Source: Flavobacterium sp. KMS
Lineage (GTDB): Bacteria > Bacteroidota > Bacteroidia > Flavobacteriales > Flavobacteriaceae
NCBI RefSeq assembly: GCF_000813005.1
Contig: NZ_JSYP01000002.1
Coordinates: forward strand, 62,001-126,000
Reading direction: 5' to 3'
DNA length: 64,000 nt
The translations under genes and the position numbers were made by a program. This document shows, piece after piece, positions 28,507 through 37,910 of this stretch. The notes beneath the pieces are model-generated. The model was given only the letters and a program-made list of their open reading frames with translations, searched no databases and was not told the origin of the DNA. Each line of letters begins with the position of its first letter. The stretch's first letter is position 1.

Positions 28507-29651
28507 TATAAATCACTTAATATGGTCTGTAATTTATTTGCAAAATCGAGTGCTGGATTTTCAGAAATTTGACTTGTAATTTCTTCCCTTGCTTTAATAC
28601 CCATTTTTTCCCAATTCTTTCTTTGCTGCCAGGCACGTTCTAAAGCTTCATCTACATATTCCGGTCTGGGCGCTACTGCAATGAATCCTGTTTCATTATC
28701 TATTACAAGTTCTTTGCTCCCACTTACGTTCGTTACGATTACAAATCGCTTACAAAGCATTGCTTCAACTATTACAATTGGTAATCCTTCAAATCGAGAG
28801 GTTAAAATTAAGCCTTGATTAGTTCTCCAAATTTCTTCTGTTGCGGTATGAGAATGAATAATTGTTTTTTTTAATTGATACATTTCAATTAAATCTTTCA
28901 AATTTTCTACATCATTTCCCTCTCCATAAAAATTCACAACTAGATTCCTATTCTTCCACTTTTCATTTGAGAGAACTTGCAATAAAACATCTTGCCCTTT
29001 AGCATAAAAATCATATCGTCCAACAAAAGCCAAGTGAAAATTATCTGATTCGGGGAAATTTAAATCAATTTTAAAAGAAACATTAAAAGGGTTACGGACA
29101 ATTTCTGTATTGTTTAAAATATTGCCTAGTTGATTTTGAGTTACCAAGAGATTATCCTGACTCACAAAATAGTTTTTGATACTATTTGCAAACCCCAATT
29201 GCATTTTTTTTCTTAATTCAACATTTGGCCACATCCCCTCATTTACTGCATGAGATATCGTCACGTAATTTATATTGTTTTGCAAAGCAAATAACATAGA
29301 ATCAACTCCATTAAAATTAAATCCTTGATTAATGACAATTAAATCAGGTTTAAAATCGGTAATAAATGCTTGTCTTAAGTTGGGAGATTTGAATCTTTTA
29401 CTATAAGATAAAAACCTATTTGCAATTCGCTTAAAAAATGATAAACTATCAATCGTGGAAGTATTAATTATTATCTTCCCTTCTTCCTGTAAATTTAAAA
29501 TTTCATTAGGAACTTTTAATTTAGCATGTAAGCAAATTGCTACATTGTAATTAAAGTTTGCTAACTCTAAAATAGTTTTAAACCAAAGTAATTCACTACC
29601 TCCCCAAGAAATGTTTTCTGTAAGAAAAACTATTTTTTTAGAATAACTCAT
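28506..29651 (-). CDS. GT4-family glycosyltransferase
   Basis: GT-B enzyme of 381 residues. N-terminal loop LTENISWGGSELLWFKTILEL. The donor half has LAFVGRYDFYAKGQDVLLQVL and LTSRFEGLPIVIVEAMLCKRFVIVTNVSGSKELV with E-x7-E. Otherwise ordinary. It ends where the GT14 gene begins (1 bp overlap) and follows the GT2 at 29652 without a gap. Confidence 0.9.
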   Translation of the reverse strand: MSYSKKIVFLTENISWGGSELLWFKTILELANFNYNVAICLHAKLKVPNEILNLQEEGKIIINTSTIDSLSFFKRIANRFLSYSKRFKSPNLRQAFITDFKPDLIVINQGFNFNGVDSMLFALQNNINYVTISHAVNEGMWPNVELRKKMQLGFANSIKNYFVSQDNLLVTQNQLGNILNNTEIVRNPFNVSFKIDLNFPESDNFHLAFVGRYDFYAKGQDVLLQVLSNEKWKNRNLVVNFYGEGNDVENLKDLIEMYQLKKTIIHSHTATEEIWRTNQGLILTSRFEGLPIVIVEAMLCKRFVIVTNVSGSKELVIDNETGFIAVAPRPEYVDEALERAWQQRKNWEKMGIKAREEITSQISENPALDFANKLQTILSDL

Positions 29652-30458
29652 TTAGAAATGTAATTTTCGTTTTACTTTTTTGACGATTGTTTTTATCAAA
29701 AAAGCAAATGACGGCTCTTCTTTAAGTCTCTGATTATCAATAACAAATTCCCTAAAAAGACCTAAATGTTTTAATTCCTTTTTATTAAAAATGTAATCTA
29801 ACAAAACCTTTCTTTTCTTCCAGGCATCTGCCAGCATAGAATTATCCCTCACTCTGTAATCAAAAAATATTTCATTTACATATTCAAATTTACAACCTGC
29901 ATTTCCCATACGAAGCCACATGTCCCAATCTTCAAAACCCATTACTGGCATATTTTCGTCATAACCTCCTAATCTCTCCCAAGCAGACTTTCTAAATCCA
30001 GCACATGCATCTATATAATTATTGAGAAGCATTTCTGGAAAATAAAAAGGTTTAGATTTCCAAATAGTAGTTTTATTACCGAAATTTTGAGCATTGCCAT
30101 GAATAACATGTATATTTTTATTATTATCTAAAACACTTATTGTTTGCCCAATAAATTCAGGTCTTAATTTATTATCAGCATCTAATGGAATAATGTATTC
30201 CCCTTTGGCTTGTTTAATTCCGTTATTTCTTGCCTTAGCCAAGCCTAAGTTAGATTGATTTATATATTGAATTGTTTTATCATTTAAAACAATACTTTCT
30301 AAAATAGTATTTGTTTTTGTATCAGTTGAACCATCATTAACCAAAATGATTTCATAATCATCCCGATTTGGGTATTCTTTTATACTATCAATAGCTTCCT
30401 CAAGATATTCACCAAGATTATAACAGGTTATGATTATTGAAACTAAAGGTTTCTTCAT
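29652..30458 (-). CDS. GT2-family glycosyltransferase
   Basis: GT-A enzyme of 268 residues. VSIIITCYNLGEYLEEAIDSI and IILVNDGSTDTKTN form the nucleotide-binding part. NGIKQAKGEYIIPLDADNKLRPE contains the DxD site. GFEDWDMWLRMGNAG is the acceptor-side region. It is short, with a basic C-terminal tail (KKVKRKLHF). Part of the tightly packed glycosyltransferase run. Confidence 0.9.
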   Translation of the reverse strand: MKKPLVSIIITCYNLGEYLEEAIDSIKEYPNRDDYEIILVNDGSTDTKTNTILESIVLNDKTIQYINQSNLGLAKARNNGIKQAKGEYIIPLDADNKLRPEFIGQTISVLDNNKNIHVIHGNAQNFGNKTTIWKSKPFYFPEMLLNNYIDACAGFRKSAWERLGGYDENMPVMGFEDWDMWLRMGNAGCKFEYVNEIFFDYRVRDNSMLADAWKKRKVLLDYIFNKKELKHLGLFREFVIDNQRLKEEPSFAFLIKTIVKKVKRKLHF

Positions 30459-30461
30459 GAT

Positions 30462-31409
30462 TTAGAAATTATTAAATTGAGTTTTAAAATAATTGTACCC
30501 AATACCTTTTAAGTTATAAAATTTAAAAAAATGATAAGTCAATACAATCATACCGCAAAAAATATTCTTTTTTGAAAGTATTCTTTTTTCAATTCCAAGT
30601 TTACAAAATTTAAAATACTGACCAATCGAACCACTTTTTAAAATCACATTATTTATTATTTGCTTATAATATAAAATTGAATTTATATCATTACAGTCTA
30701 AATGATTTTCAAAAAAGACATAATTATTTTTCAAATTGTTTATTATATCAATCCTAATTTCTTCCTTAAGCCTATAAAAACAGTCTGGCTGTTCAAAGTT
30801 TGTGAATTTTAATTTATATCCCTTTTTTAAACTCCGTAAATGTAATTCTGGATCCTCATACATGAAAAGATTTTCATTAAAACCTTGTAAGTCCAATAGA
30901 ACATTTTTTTTCCATAAAGGACATGTTACTACAAATGGATGATTTCCTTTTGAAAATTGATTTCTACAGTATCCATTTTCATCCTCATAAGCACCAAACC
31001 CATAATCAAATACTGGCGCCTGATTATAACCGAAGGTTTGCATTTTAAAAATCCAAAAATCATACTCTTTATTTTGCAAAGCAAATTGAATTCTATTTTC
31101 TAAGCAAGTTGTTGCAAGTAAATCATCTGAATCAAGAAATATAACATAATCTCCACATGCCTGTAATAGTCCAAAATTTCGACAAGAGGATGGCCCTTTC
31201 TTTTTATTATCTGGTCGAGAAAAACATAAAAAACGAGAGTCTAAATCTAAATATTTCTGGATTATTTCGACAGAATCATCTGTACTACCATCATCTATAA
31301 TAATACATTGCCAATTGAAATATGTTTGAGCTAATACGCTATCGAGAGCTTCATTTATCAAATGGGCTCTGTTATATGTTGGGATTATTATAGAAATTAG
31401 TGGCTTCAT
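30462..31409 (-). CDS. GT2-family glycosyltransferase
   Basis: GT-A enzyme of 315 residues with ISIIIPTYNRAHLINEALDSVLAQ, CIIIDDGSTDDSVEII and GDYVIFLDSDDLLA. MYEDPELHLRSLKKG supplies the catalytic acid region. The last 90 residues are rich in Lys, Phe and Tyr and may sit at the membrane surface. It overlaps the WbsX-like gene by 4 bp. Confidence 0.9.
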   Translation of the reverse strand: MKPLISIIIPTYNRAHLINEALDSVLAQTYFNWQCIIIDDGSTDDSVEIIQKYLDLDSRFLCFSRPDNKKKGPSSCRNFGLLQACGDYVIFLDSDDLLATTCLENRIQFALQNKEYDFWIFKMQTFGYNQAPVFDYGFGAYEDENGYCRNQFSKGNHPFVVTCPLWKKNVLLDLQGFNENLFMYEDPELHLRSLKKGYKLKFTNFEQPDCFYRLKEEIRIDIINNLKNNYVFFENHLDCNDINSILYYKQIINNVILKSGSIGQYFKFCKLGIEKRILSKKNIFCGMIVLTYHFFKFYNLKGIGYNYFKTQFNNF

Positions 31410-32533
31410 TTCATTCCCATCTTAATTTTTTCAACCACTTCTAACCATTTTAATCCATATTTGCTATCTGGTTCTAAATAGTTTCCCTCAGCCCACTCAT
31501 TCCATGATTTCACTACAATAAACTGAGGATTAGATTTGTAACGATTTATTCTTTTTACCGCATTATCCAAGTGAGTATACCAAGATTGTGGGTTTGCATT
31601 TTTAAAAATTAATGATTTTTTCCCACTACGGGCAGAATTATCCCAATTTGGAAAAACACATTGAATATATTTTTTATGTGGAAAATCAATATTTAATTTT
31701 TTTATACCTTTTGAATAATCTAATATTAAAGGTTTAAGTCTTTTTCCTACTTCATTTGTATAACCTATTTTTAATAAAACTTTATTCTCTATTTTACCTA
31801 AAAGAGATTGTCTATTAAAAAATGTCTTTTGTTGATATCGTATTTCATTAAACACATCTAAACCTACTACACCCTGGATATTACTATTATCTATTACATT
31901 TTTCGAATTTATACTTCCTGTAGAAATAAAGTAAATACCATCAAAACCATTTTTATTTGCTAGTTTTTTAAATGTTTCAAAAAAAACATCCAAATTAGAT
32001 ATTTCATCTAATCTATAAATATGAAACATTGGCTTATTATCAACTTTAATATATCTAGTATCCTTAAAAAAGGGCAATAAATAATTGAAATAATCTATAT
32101 AATCTGATTCCCCATTATATGTTTGTTCAATTAAAACATCTGGATTGTCTAAACCGTGCCAAATGCCTTTCCAAGTTTCGTTTGCCCAACAAAAACAGAA
32201 AGGTAAATCTATTTTTTTATTGTTCAACATAGTTTCAGCTGGTTTCTCTAATAACATTTTACTATTTCCAAACCAATATTGGTAATATATAAAACCATCA
32301 ATCCCATGATCTTTTGCTAATTGAGCTTGTTTTTCTTGAATTTCAGATACTCTTAAATCATAGAAGCCCAGTTCTCCCGGCAAAATAGGTTGATTGTGAC
32401 CTCTGAACAAAGGTTTAGCTTTAGTTACATTTGTCCATTCTGTAAAACCTTTCCCCCACCACTTATCATTCTCTGGAATAGGATGATATTGAGGAAGATA
32501 ATAAGCTAAGAATTGTATTTTATTTTGAGACAT
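31406..32533 (-). CDS. WbsX-like / GH99-related protein
   Basis: The 375 residues match the WbsX family from start to end: FLAYYLPQYHPIPENDKWWGKGFTEW, DLRVSEIQEKQAQLAKDHGIDGFIYYQYWF, PFCFCWANETWKGIW, and near the C-terminus FIVVKSWNEWAEGNYLEPD. The fold is a TIM barrel related to glycoside hydrolase family 99, without signal peptide. Family members are common in O-antigen loci and are usually annotated as putative glycosyltransferases. No biochemical role is firmly known to me, so transferase versus endo-acting processing stays open. It overlaps the next GT2 gene by 14 bp. Confidence 0.85.
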   Translation of the reverse strand: MSQNKIQFLAYYLPQYHPIPENDKWWGKGFTEWTNVTKAKPLFRGHNQPILPGELGFYDLRVSEIQEKQAQLAKDHGIDGFIYYQYWFGNSKMLLEKPAETMLNNKKIDLPFCFCWANETWKGIWHGLDNPDVLIEQTYNGESDYIDYFNYLLPFFKDTRYIKVDNKPMFHIYRLDEISNLDVFFETFKKLANKNGFDGIYFISTGSINSKNVIDNSNIQGVVGLDVFNEIRYQQKTFFNRQSLLGKIENKVLLKIGYTNEVGKRLKPLILDYSKGIKKLNIDFPHKKYIQCVFPNWDNSARSGKKSLIFKNANPQSWYTHLDNAVKRINRYKSNPQFIVVKSWNEWAEGNYLEPDSKYGLKWLEVVEKIKMGMK

Positions 32534-33437
32534 ATCTTAAACTAGATATTTTTCTTTTGATTAATAAAAAAATTGGCGGAATTAATAATTTTACAATTTT
32601 AATAAATCTTTTTTTTGTTGAAGAATTTATTTTTTGCTTACTTTCTACATCATCATTTAATTTTAATGAATCAAACAATGTCTTTAACATAATCGATTTC
32701 ACTTTATCATTTTTACAATACGATAAAATCAATAATAAAGTTCTATTCCATTTTTTGAATTTTTGAGAATATGTTAATTTTGAATAAAATCCACTTTCAA
32801 ATCTATAAATTGCCATTTTTTCATTTAAACATTTTATTTTTCCATATTCTGCAAGCATAATATATAAAAAATAATCGCCAATAGGTGATAACTGAAATTC
32901 AAATGAGAATTCTTCAATTATATTTCTAAAAACTACAGATGGAGTATGAATGCAATTTCCTGATTCAGCTAAATCTTCAATTGTTTCATAATTTTCTGGC
33001 ACTTTAGTTATAAAATCATCTACAATTTGTCCATCAGTTTTCAAAATATTGATTTCATGAAAGCAAAGTACGTACTCAATATTTTTTTCAAGAAAATTAA
33101 CTTGCTTCTGCAGTTTTAATGGATCTGTCCAATAATCATCACCCTCACATAAAGCTATATATTTTCCATCACATTGATTGTAAGCAAAGACGCCATTTGC
33201 CTGCATTCCAATATTTTTTTCATGCCTAAAATATTTAATTTTATGACCTTGGGGGTGAGTTTTTATAATATTTTCAATTATTTCAGGAGTTCTATCAGGA
33301 GAACAATCATCCGCGATGATTAATTCAAAATTGAAATCAGTTTTCTGCATTAGTACACCTTCTATGGCTTCTTTTATATAAAGTTCATGCATATACGTAA
33401 TCATATTAACTGACACCGTAACATTTTTATTTCCCAT
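32520..33437 (-). CDS. GT2-family glycosyltransferase
   Basis: GT-A enzyme of 305 residues with VSVNMITYMHELYIKEAIEGVL, ELIIADDCSPDRTPEII, ANGVFAYNQCDGKYIALCEGDDYW as DxD site, and LQKQVNFLEKN. It resembles the GT2 at 51587-52540 in the CEGDDYWTDPxKLQKQV block, so the two are probably paralogues from different glycan pathways. First glycosyltransferase after the ABC transporter genes (27 bp gap). Confidence 0.9.
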   Translation of the reverse strand: MGNKNVTVSVNMITYMHELYIKEAIEGVLMQKTDFNFELIIADDCSPDRTPEIIENIIKTHPQGHKIKYFRHEKNIGMQANGVFAYNQCDGKYIALCEGDDYWTDPLKLQKQVNFLEKNIEYVLCFHEINILKTDGQIVDDFITKVPENYETIEDLAESGNCIHTPSVVFRNIIEEFSFEFQLSPIGDYFLYIMLAEYGKIKCLNEKMAIYRFESGFYSKLTYSQKFKKWNRTLLLILSYCKNDKVKSIMLKTLFDSLKLNDDVESKQKINSSTKKRFIKIVKLLIPPIFLLIKRKISSLRYVSK

Positions 33438-33464
33438 TAAATAAAATAATTTTTAAATAACATT

Positions 33465-34739
33465 TTAACTGTTTTTAATTCTCCATTCAAATTTTGGCTT
33501 AATGTAACCTGGCTCTCTCCCCATGTAAACTCCTAATTCTCTACCACCATCTATCACAGTAAATGAAATAATATCTTTTTCTACAAAAACTGCTTCTCTA
33601 TTATCTTTAACAAAAAAAAATGATAAAAAATATTGACCTGATTGAAAAAATGAGGAAGGAAATGTACATGTTAATTCATTATTTCCATATTTTAAAGCGT
33701 TTTTTTCTTTTCCATTAGAAAAAGAAAAAAGAGCTTCTCCCATTTCATTATACAAATGATATGTTAAATGATATCTATCCGCTTTATTATCTTTTAAAAT
33801 TATTTTAGTATTTAATTCTATCTCATTACTCTCAGAAAGTGCTTCATTAAAATTTTTTCCTATAGTGTTTATTGAAATTTTTTCTAATCTAAATTCCTTA
33901 GTATCATAATCATCTCCAAACTTTTTTTGATTCAGAATTTCAGAATCTCCACCTAAATAATAACTAATAGCACGCTCAATATCACTAATCAACTTTACTT
34001 TACCATGCTCCAAAACAATTCCTCTTGTGCATAAACTCTTAACTGCTGCCATATTATGACTTACAAATAAAACTGTACGTCCCTCACCTTTAGAAATATC
34101 TTGCATTTTACCAATAGCTTTTTTCTGAAATTCAGCATCACCAACTGCAAGAACCTCATCAATAACCAAAATTTCGGGTTCTAAAAAGGCCGCTACTGCA
34201 AAAGCCAAACGCACTGTCATACCACTACTATACCTTTTAACTGGCGTGTCAATATATCGTTCACATCCTGAAAATTCAATAATTTCGTCAAGCTTTGAAG
34301 AGATTTCTTTTTTGGTCATTCCGAGAATTGCACCGTTTAAAAATATATTTTCTCGTCCTGTCATTTCACCATTAAATCCTGTACCTACTTCAAGCAGCGA
34401 AGCAATACGCCCACGAGATTTTATACTTCCTGTTGTTGGACCTGTTACTTTTGAAAGTATTTTTAAAAGTGTCGATTTTCCTGCTCCATTTTTTCCTATA
34501 ATCCCAAGAACCTCTCCTCTCTCAACTTCAAAATTAACATCTTGTAAAGCCCAAACATAGTCCGAGTTACCTTTTATTGAACGATCATTTGTTTCACCTA
34601 TTTTCAGATATGGGTCTTCTTTTCCTCGAATCTTATGCCACCAACGGTTAACATCATGACTTAAGGTTCCGGTACCTACTTGTCCTAAGCGGTATTGTTT
34701 AGAAATGTTTTCGGCTTTTAATATTATATCTTTTTTCAA
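33465..34739 (-). CDS. Wzt-like ABC transporter ATP-binding protein with C-terminal glycan-binding domain
   Basis: ATPase of the ABC-2 type polysaccharide exporter. Walker A is GKNGAGKST at 82-90, the signature RYSSGMTVRLAFAVAAF at 169-185, and Walker B EILVIDEVLAVGD at 189-201. The last about 150 residues (from about 275) are a beta-rich domain of the Wzt C-terminal type. In E. coli O8/O9a that domain binds the modified non-reducing end of the finished chain and licenses export. That makes a terminal cap, for instance by the methyltransferase or EptA-like enzyme of this operon, plausible. It follows the permease gene by 49 bp. Confidence 0.92.
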   Translation of the reverse strand: MKKDIILKAENISKQYRLGQVGTGTLSHDVNRWWHKIRGKEDPYLKIGETNDRSIKGNSDYVWALQDVNFEVERGEVLGIIGKNGAGKSTLLKILSKVTGPTTGSIKSRGRIASLLEVGTGFNGEMTGRENIFLNGAILGMTKKEISSKLDEIIEFSGCERYIDTPVKRYSSGMTVRLAFAVAAFLEPEILVIDEVLAVGDAEFQKKAIGKMQDISKGEGRTVLFVSHNMAAVKSLCTRGIVLEHGKVKLISDIERAISYYLGGDSEILNQKKFGDDYDTKEFRLEKISINTIGKNFNEALSESNEIELNTKIILKDNKADRYHLTYHLYNEMGEALFSFSNGKEKNALKYGNNELTCTFPSSFFQSGQYFLSFFFVKDNREAVFVEKDIISFTVIDGGRELGVYMGREPGYIKPKFEWRIKNS

Positions 34740-34788
34740 TGGTAAATCTAAAATGGTAAATGAAGTAAACAGTTATAAATATTCAATT

Positions 34789-35664
34789 CTAAACAGTATC
34801 TATAAAACTTTTTTCAGTTTTATTAAAAACTAAAAGTCCAATAAAAAATACTACGATAGTGACAGTCAAAGTGAAGGATAATCCTAATATTGAAACTTCT
34901 CCCACATTTAAAAGCATATAACGTGCTGTTTCTATTATATAAGCCAATGGATTGTATTCGACTAGCCAACCATAACTTGGTAATTTATCTTTAATTAAAT
35001 TCATTGGGTACATTACTGCAGACAAATACATTAATAGCTGTATTCCGAAGCCTATTAAATGACTAAAATCACGATATTTTGTGACCATTGCCGAAATTAA
35101 CATTCCAAATCCTAACCCTAATACCCCCATTATAATAATCAAAAATGGAAAAAATAAAACTAAGCTATTTAAGCTCAGATCAGCACCCTGAAAATAATAG
35201 AAAATATAGAAACCTATAAAAATAAAAAATTGAATTCCAAATTTTACAAGATTCGAAATAACAACAGATAAAGGAGTAATTATTCTGGGGAAATAGACTT
35301 TCCCAAATATACTAGCGTTAGCTCTAAAAGTATCCGAAGTTCCATTAAGGCAAGCTGTAAAATAATTCCAAACGGTTATTCCTGTCAAATTAAACAAAAA
35401 TGGAGGAACAGTACCTGTATCAATTCCAGCTACATTATTAAATATTATTGTAAATGTTACAGAAGTAAATAATGGTTGGATTAAATACCAAAGCGGTCCT
35501 AAGATAGTCTGCTTATATACAGTAATAACATCTCGTTTAACAAAAAGTAACAATAAATCTCTGTATTGCCAAACTTCTTTCAGGTTTAAAGAGAAGAATC
35601 TATTTTTAGGTGTTATTTCAAACAACCAAGGAGTTGAAGCGTTTTCTGGTTTATTCATCGACAT
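34789..35664 (-). CDS. Wzm-like ABC-2 polysaccharide transporter permease
   Basis: The 291 residues hold six membrane segments after a cytoplasmic N-terminus. Family signatures are LFVKRDVITVYKQTILGPLWYLIQPLF and, in the C-terminal half, YPMNLIKDKLPSYGWLVEYNPLAYIIETARYMLL. It forms the membrane channel with the Wzt-like ATPase encoded next and exports a completed Und-PP-linked glycan. It is the first gene after the terminator region and a TAnnTTTG element, so it probably heads the second operon. Confidence 0.93.
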   Translation of the reverse strand: MSMNKPENASTPWLFEITPKNRFFSLNLKEVWQYRDLLLLFVKRDVITVYKQTILGPLWYLIQPLFTSVTFTIIFNNVAGIDTGTVPPFLFNLTGITVWNYFTACLNGTSDTFRANASIFGKVYFPRIITPLSVVISNLVKFGIQFFIFIGFYIFYYFQGADLSLNSLVLFFPFLIIIMGVLGLGFGMLISAMVTKYRDFSHLIGFGIQLLMYLSAVMYPMNLIKDKLPSYGWLVEYNPLAYIIETARYMLLNVGEVSILGLSFTLTVTIVVFFIGLLVFNKTEKSFIDTV

Positions 35665-35739
35665 TTTAAAAATTCTACTTCTGAAATAAGTTACTATTAC
35701 TTCATTTTACTGACTAAAAAAGTATGGTATTATTAAGAG

Positions 35740-35747
35740 CAAATGTA
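35740..35747 (-). promoter_or_regulatory. Bacteroidetes -7 element upstream of the ABC transporter operon
   Basis: Reads TACATTTG on the minus strand, an exact TAnnTTTG. It lies about 75 bp before the permease ATG and downstream of the two hairpins that follow the dehydratase gene. No clear TTTG at -33. Its place between a terminator and the first gene of a long co-directional run supports the call. Confidence 0.5.
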
Positions 35748-35800
35748 ACAATTAAAATAAATTATCTTCATCATACACACATTTCTATTCTAAATAATAG

Positions 35801-35834
35801 AAACAAAAAAGGTGCTTTTATAAAAAAACACCTT
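35801..35834 (-). terminator. Rho-independent terminator after the dehydratase gene
   Basis: In the minus direction a stem AAGGTG / CACCTT (35829-35834 with 35809-35814), extended by A/T pairs in the loop side, is followed directly by TTTTTTG (35810-35804). The T-tract falls on the correct side for minus-strand transcription. It marks the end of the O-antigen transcription unit. Confidence 0.65.
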
Positions 35835-35849
35835 ATTATAAGAAATTAA

Positions 35850-35869
35850 AGCGTGAATATCTTCACGCT
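35850..35869 (-). terminator. Perfect 8-bp hairpin just after the dehydratase stop codon
   Basis: AGCGTGAA and TTCACGCT form a perfect 8 bp stem with a 4-base loop, 8 bp past the stop codon at 35878. The following TTAATTT is a weak T-tract. It may be a first, partial terminator or an mRNA 3' end stabiliser in front of the stronger hairpin at 35801-35834. Confidence 0.5.
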
Positions 35870-35877
35870 CATTACAT

Positions 35878-37782
35878 CTATTTATCAAGAATCTCAAAAC
35901 TAGAATTCATGCTCTTAAATTCTGGTACAATTTTTTTCATTTTTGCAACAATATCGTCATTGTCAAAAAATTTAGATATTCCTATCAACTCATCAATTTC
36001 TATATGTAAACTTTCATATTCATCTTGAATTTCTTCAGCAATCATAATTTTATTATGATAAGTAGGCAATGTTTTCGAAGTATCATTTAATAATTCTTCA
36101 AATAGCTTTTCACCTGGTCTAAGTCCAACTATCTGAATTTTAATTTCCTTTTCTGGAATAAATCCTGCTAATTTTATCATTTTTCTGGCCAAATCAATAA
36201 TTCGAACAGGTTTTCCCATGTCAAAAATATAGATTTCACCTCCATTACCCATCGCACCGGCTTCAAGAACTAATTGACATGCTTCTGGGATGGTCATAAA
36301 ATATCTAATAATATCAGGATGGGTTATAGTTAGTGGTCCTCCTTCTGCAATTTGTTTAGTAAATAAAGGAACGACTGATCCATTAGAGCCTAATACATTT
36401 CCAAAACGAGTTGTGATGAACTTTGTTGTATCATTCCCTTTTTCTTTTTGATTTTTTAAATGTAAAGACTGCACATATTTTTCAGCAATACGTTTACTAG
36501 CCCCCATAACATTACTAGGATTTACAGCTTTATCTGTAGATACCATTACAAATTTCTTTACTTTATATTTACAGGCTAAATCAGCTAGATTTTTAGTTCC
36601 CTCAATATTTGTTAAAATAGCTTGAGATGGATTTCCTTCCATCAAGGGTACATGCTTGTATGCAGCAGCATGGAAAACCACTTGTGGTCCATAAACTTTA
36701 AAAACTCTTTCCATTGCCTCTTTACTCTTCACATCTGCAATTACAGCATGAATTTTTGAATCAGAAACGATATTTTGAGTTTCTAAACAAAGACTATGTA
36801 GTGGTGTTTCTGCCTGGTCTAATAAAATTACATTTTTAGGATTAAATCCTATTACCTGTCTTACTATTTCACTACCAATTGACCCTGCAGCTCCAGTAAT
36901 TAAAATAGTTTTATCTTTTAACTGTTTAGATATTGATTTACTATCCAGTACTATTGGCTTTCTTTCCAATAAATCTTCAATTTGGATATTTTTCACTTTT
37001 TGAGATATCTCTTTTTGATTTTCCCAATCTGAAATTAATGGAACAGTATATACTCTATAATTAAACTCTAAACATTGGTCAACAATTATTAATTGCTCAT
37101 CTTTTGATAAACTTTTGTCGGCAATAATAACTCCTTCGGCCGCAACGGAACGCATTAATGCAGGCAATCTTTTCTTTTGGATCAATATTGGTAAATCCAA
37201 CATCCTCTTCGAAGCATTTTGATTATTTTTATCTACAAAGCCTACAATTTTAAAACGAGAAGGTGTTTCAAACTTTAATGCATTAGCTACTGATATTGCA
37301 TTAGCATCAGTTCCATAGATGATAGTTCTAATTAATTTAGTATTGTTTTTTTCAGCAAAATAAAGTTCAAATGTTTGCTTCACAACTACTCGATATAAAA
37401 ACAATCCACAGAACGAAAGTACAATATTTATAAAAAGTGCAGTATTCAAAAATGCCTTATCGCCATGATATAATTCAAATACAAAATTGAAGAACAAGAA
37501 AACAACCAACACTGACATTTGCGAAAACAATAATTTGATTGCGTCAATATACGATGAGTGCCTAATTATGCCTGAATATGTCCTAAACAACCAAAAGAAA
37601 AAAATATTAACTCCCAAAAGTGACCCAACAAAATAAAACTCATGGTGCGTTATAATATATCCTAAACCAGTACCCTTAAATAATAAATAAGTAAAAGTAA
37701 AAGAGAAAATCAATACCATAACATCCATTAAAACTATAATCCACCTAGGTAAATAACTTAGGTTATGAATATTAAGTCTCAT
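35878..37782 (-). CDS. WbpM/PglF/CapD-type nucleotide-sugar 4,6-dehydratase
   Basis: Membrane-bound UDP-GlcNAc 4,6-dehydratase-like enzyme. Four N-terminal membrane segments are followed by a first Rossmann domain (IIYGTDANAISVANAL) and the catalytic SDR domain. The latter has the NAD loop TILITGAAGSIGSEIVRQV, the VSTDKAVNPSNVMGASKR block, where Met replaces the usual Tyr of YxxxK as in WbpM and PglF, and RFGNVLGSNGSVVPLF. The product, UDP-4-keto-6-deoxy-GlcNAc, would feed the PglE-like aminotransferase or the WbpV-like reductase. The ATG at 37782 is chosen. The frame also allows a TTG at 37842, but it adds 20 residues before the usual NLSYLPRWIIVLMD start. Confidence 0.9.
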   Translation of the reverse strand: MRLNIHNLSYLPRWIIVLMDVMVLIFSFTFTYLLFKGTGLGYIITHHEFYFVGSLLGVNIFFFWLFRTYSGIIRHSSYIDAIKLLFSQMSVLVVFLFFNFVFELYHGDKAFLNTALFINIVLSFCGLFLYRVVVKQTFELYFAEKNNTKLIRTIIYGTDANAISVANALKFETPSRFKIVGFVDKNNQNASKRMLDLPILIQKKRLPALMRSVAAEGVIIADKSLSKDEQLIIVDQCLEFNYRVYTVPLISDWENQKEISQKVKNIQIEDLLERKPIVLDSKSISKQLKDKTILITGAAGSIGSEIVRQVIGFNPKNVILLDQAETPLHSLCLETQNIVSDSKIHAVIADVKSKEAMERVFKVYGPQVVFHAAAYKHVPLMEGNPSQAILTNIEGTKNLADLACKYKVKKFVMVSTDKAVNPSNVMGASKRIAEKYVQSLHLKNQKEKGNDTTKFITTRFGNVLGSNGSVVPLFTKQIAEGGPLTITHPDIIRYFMTIPEACQLVLEAGAMGNGGEIYIFDMGKPVRIIDLARKMIKLAGFIPEKEIKIQIVGLRPGEKLFEELLNDTSKTLPTYHNKIMIAEEIQDEYESLHIEIDELIGISKFFDNDDIVAKMKKIVPEFKSMNSSFEILDK

Positions 37783-37910
37783 GTTAGCTATCGAAAAATA
37801 CTTAGCAAATAAAATTGCAAAAGTGATTGGTTTATTATTCAAATTAATTGGTCTTAGAATTATAGAATCCGATAATAATTACAAAAATACGAAATAATGG
37901 ATTCAAAAAA

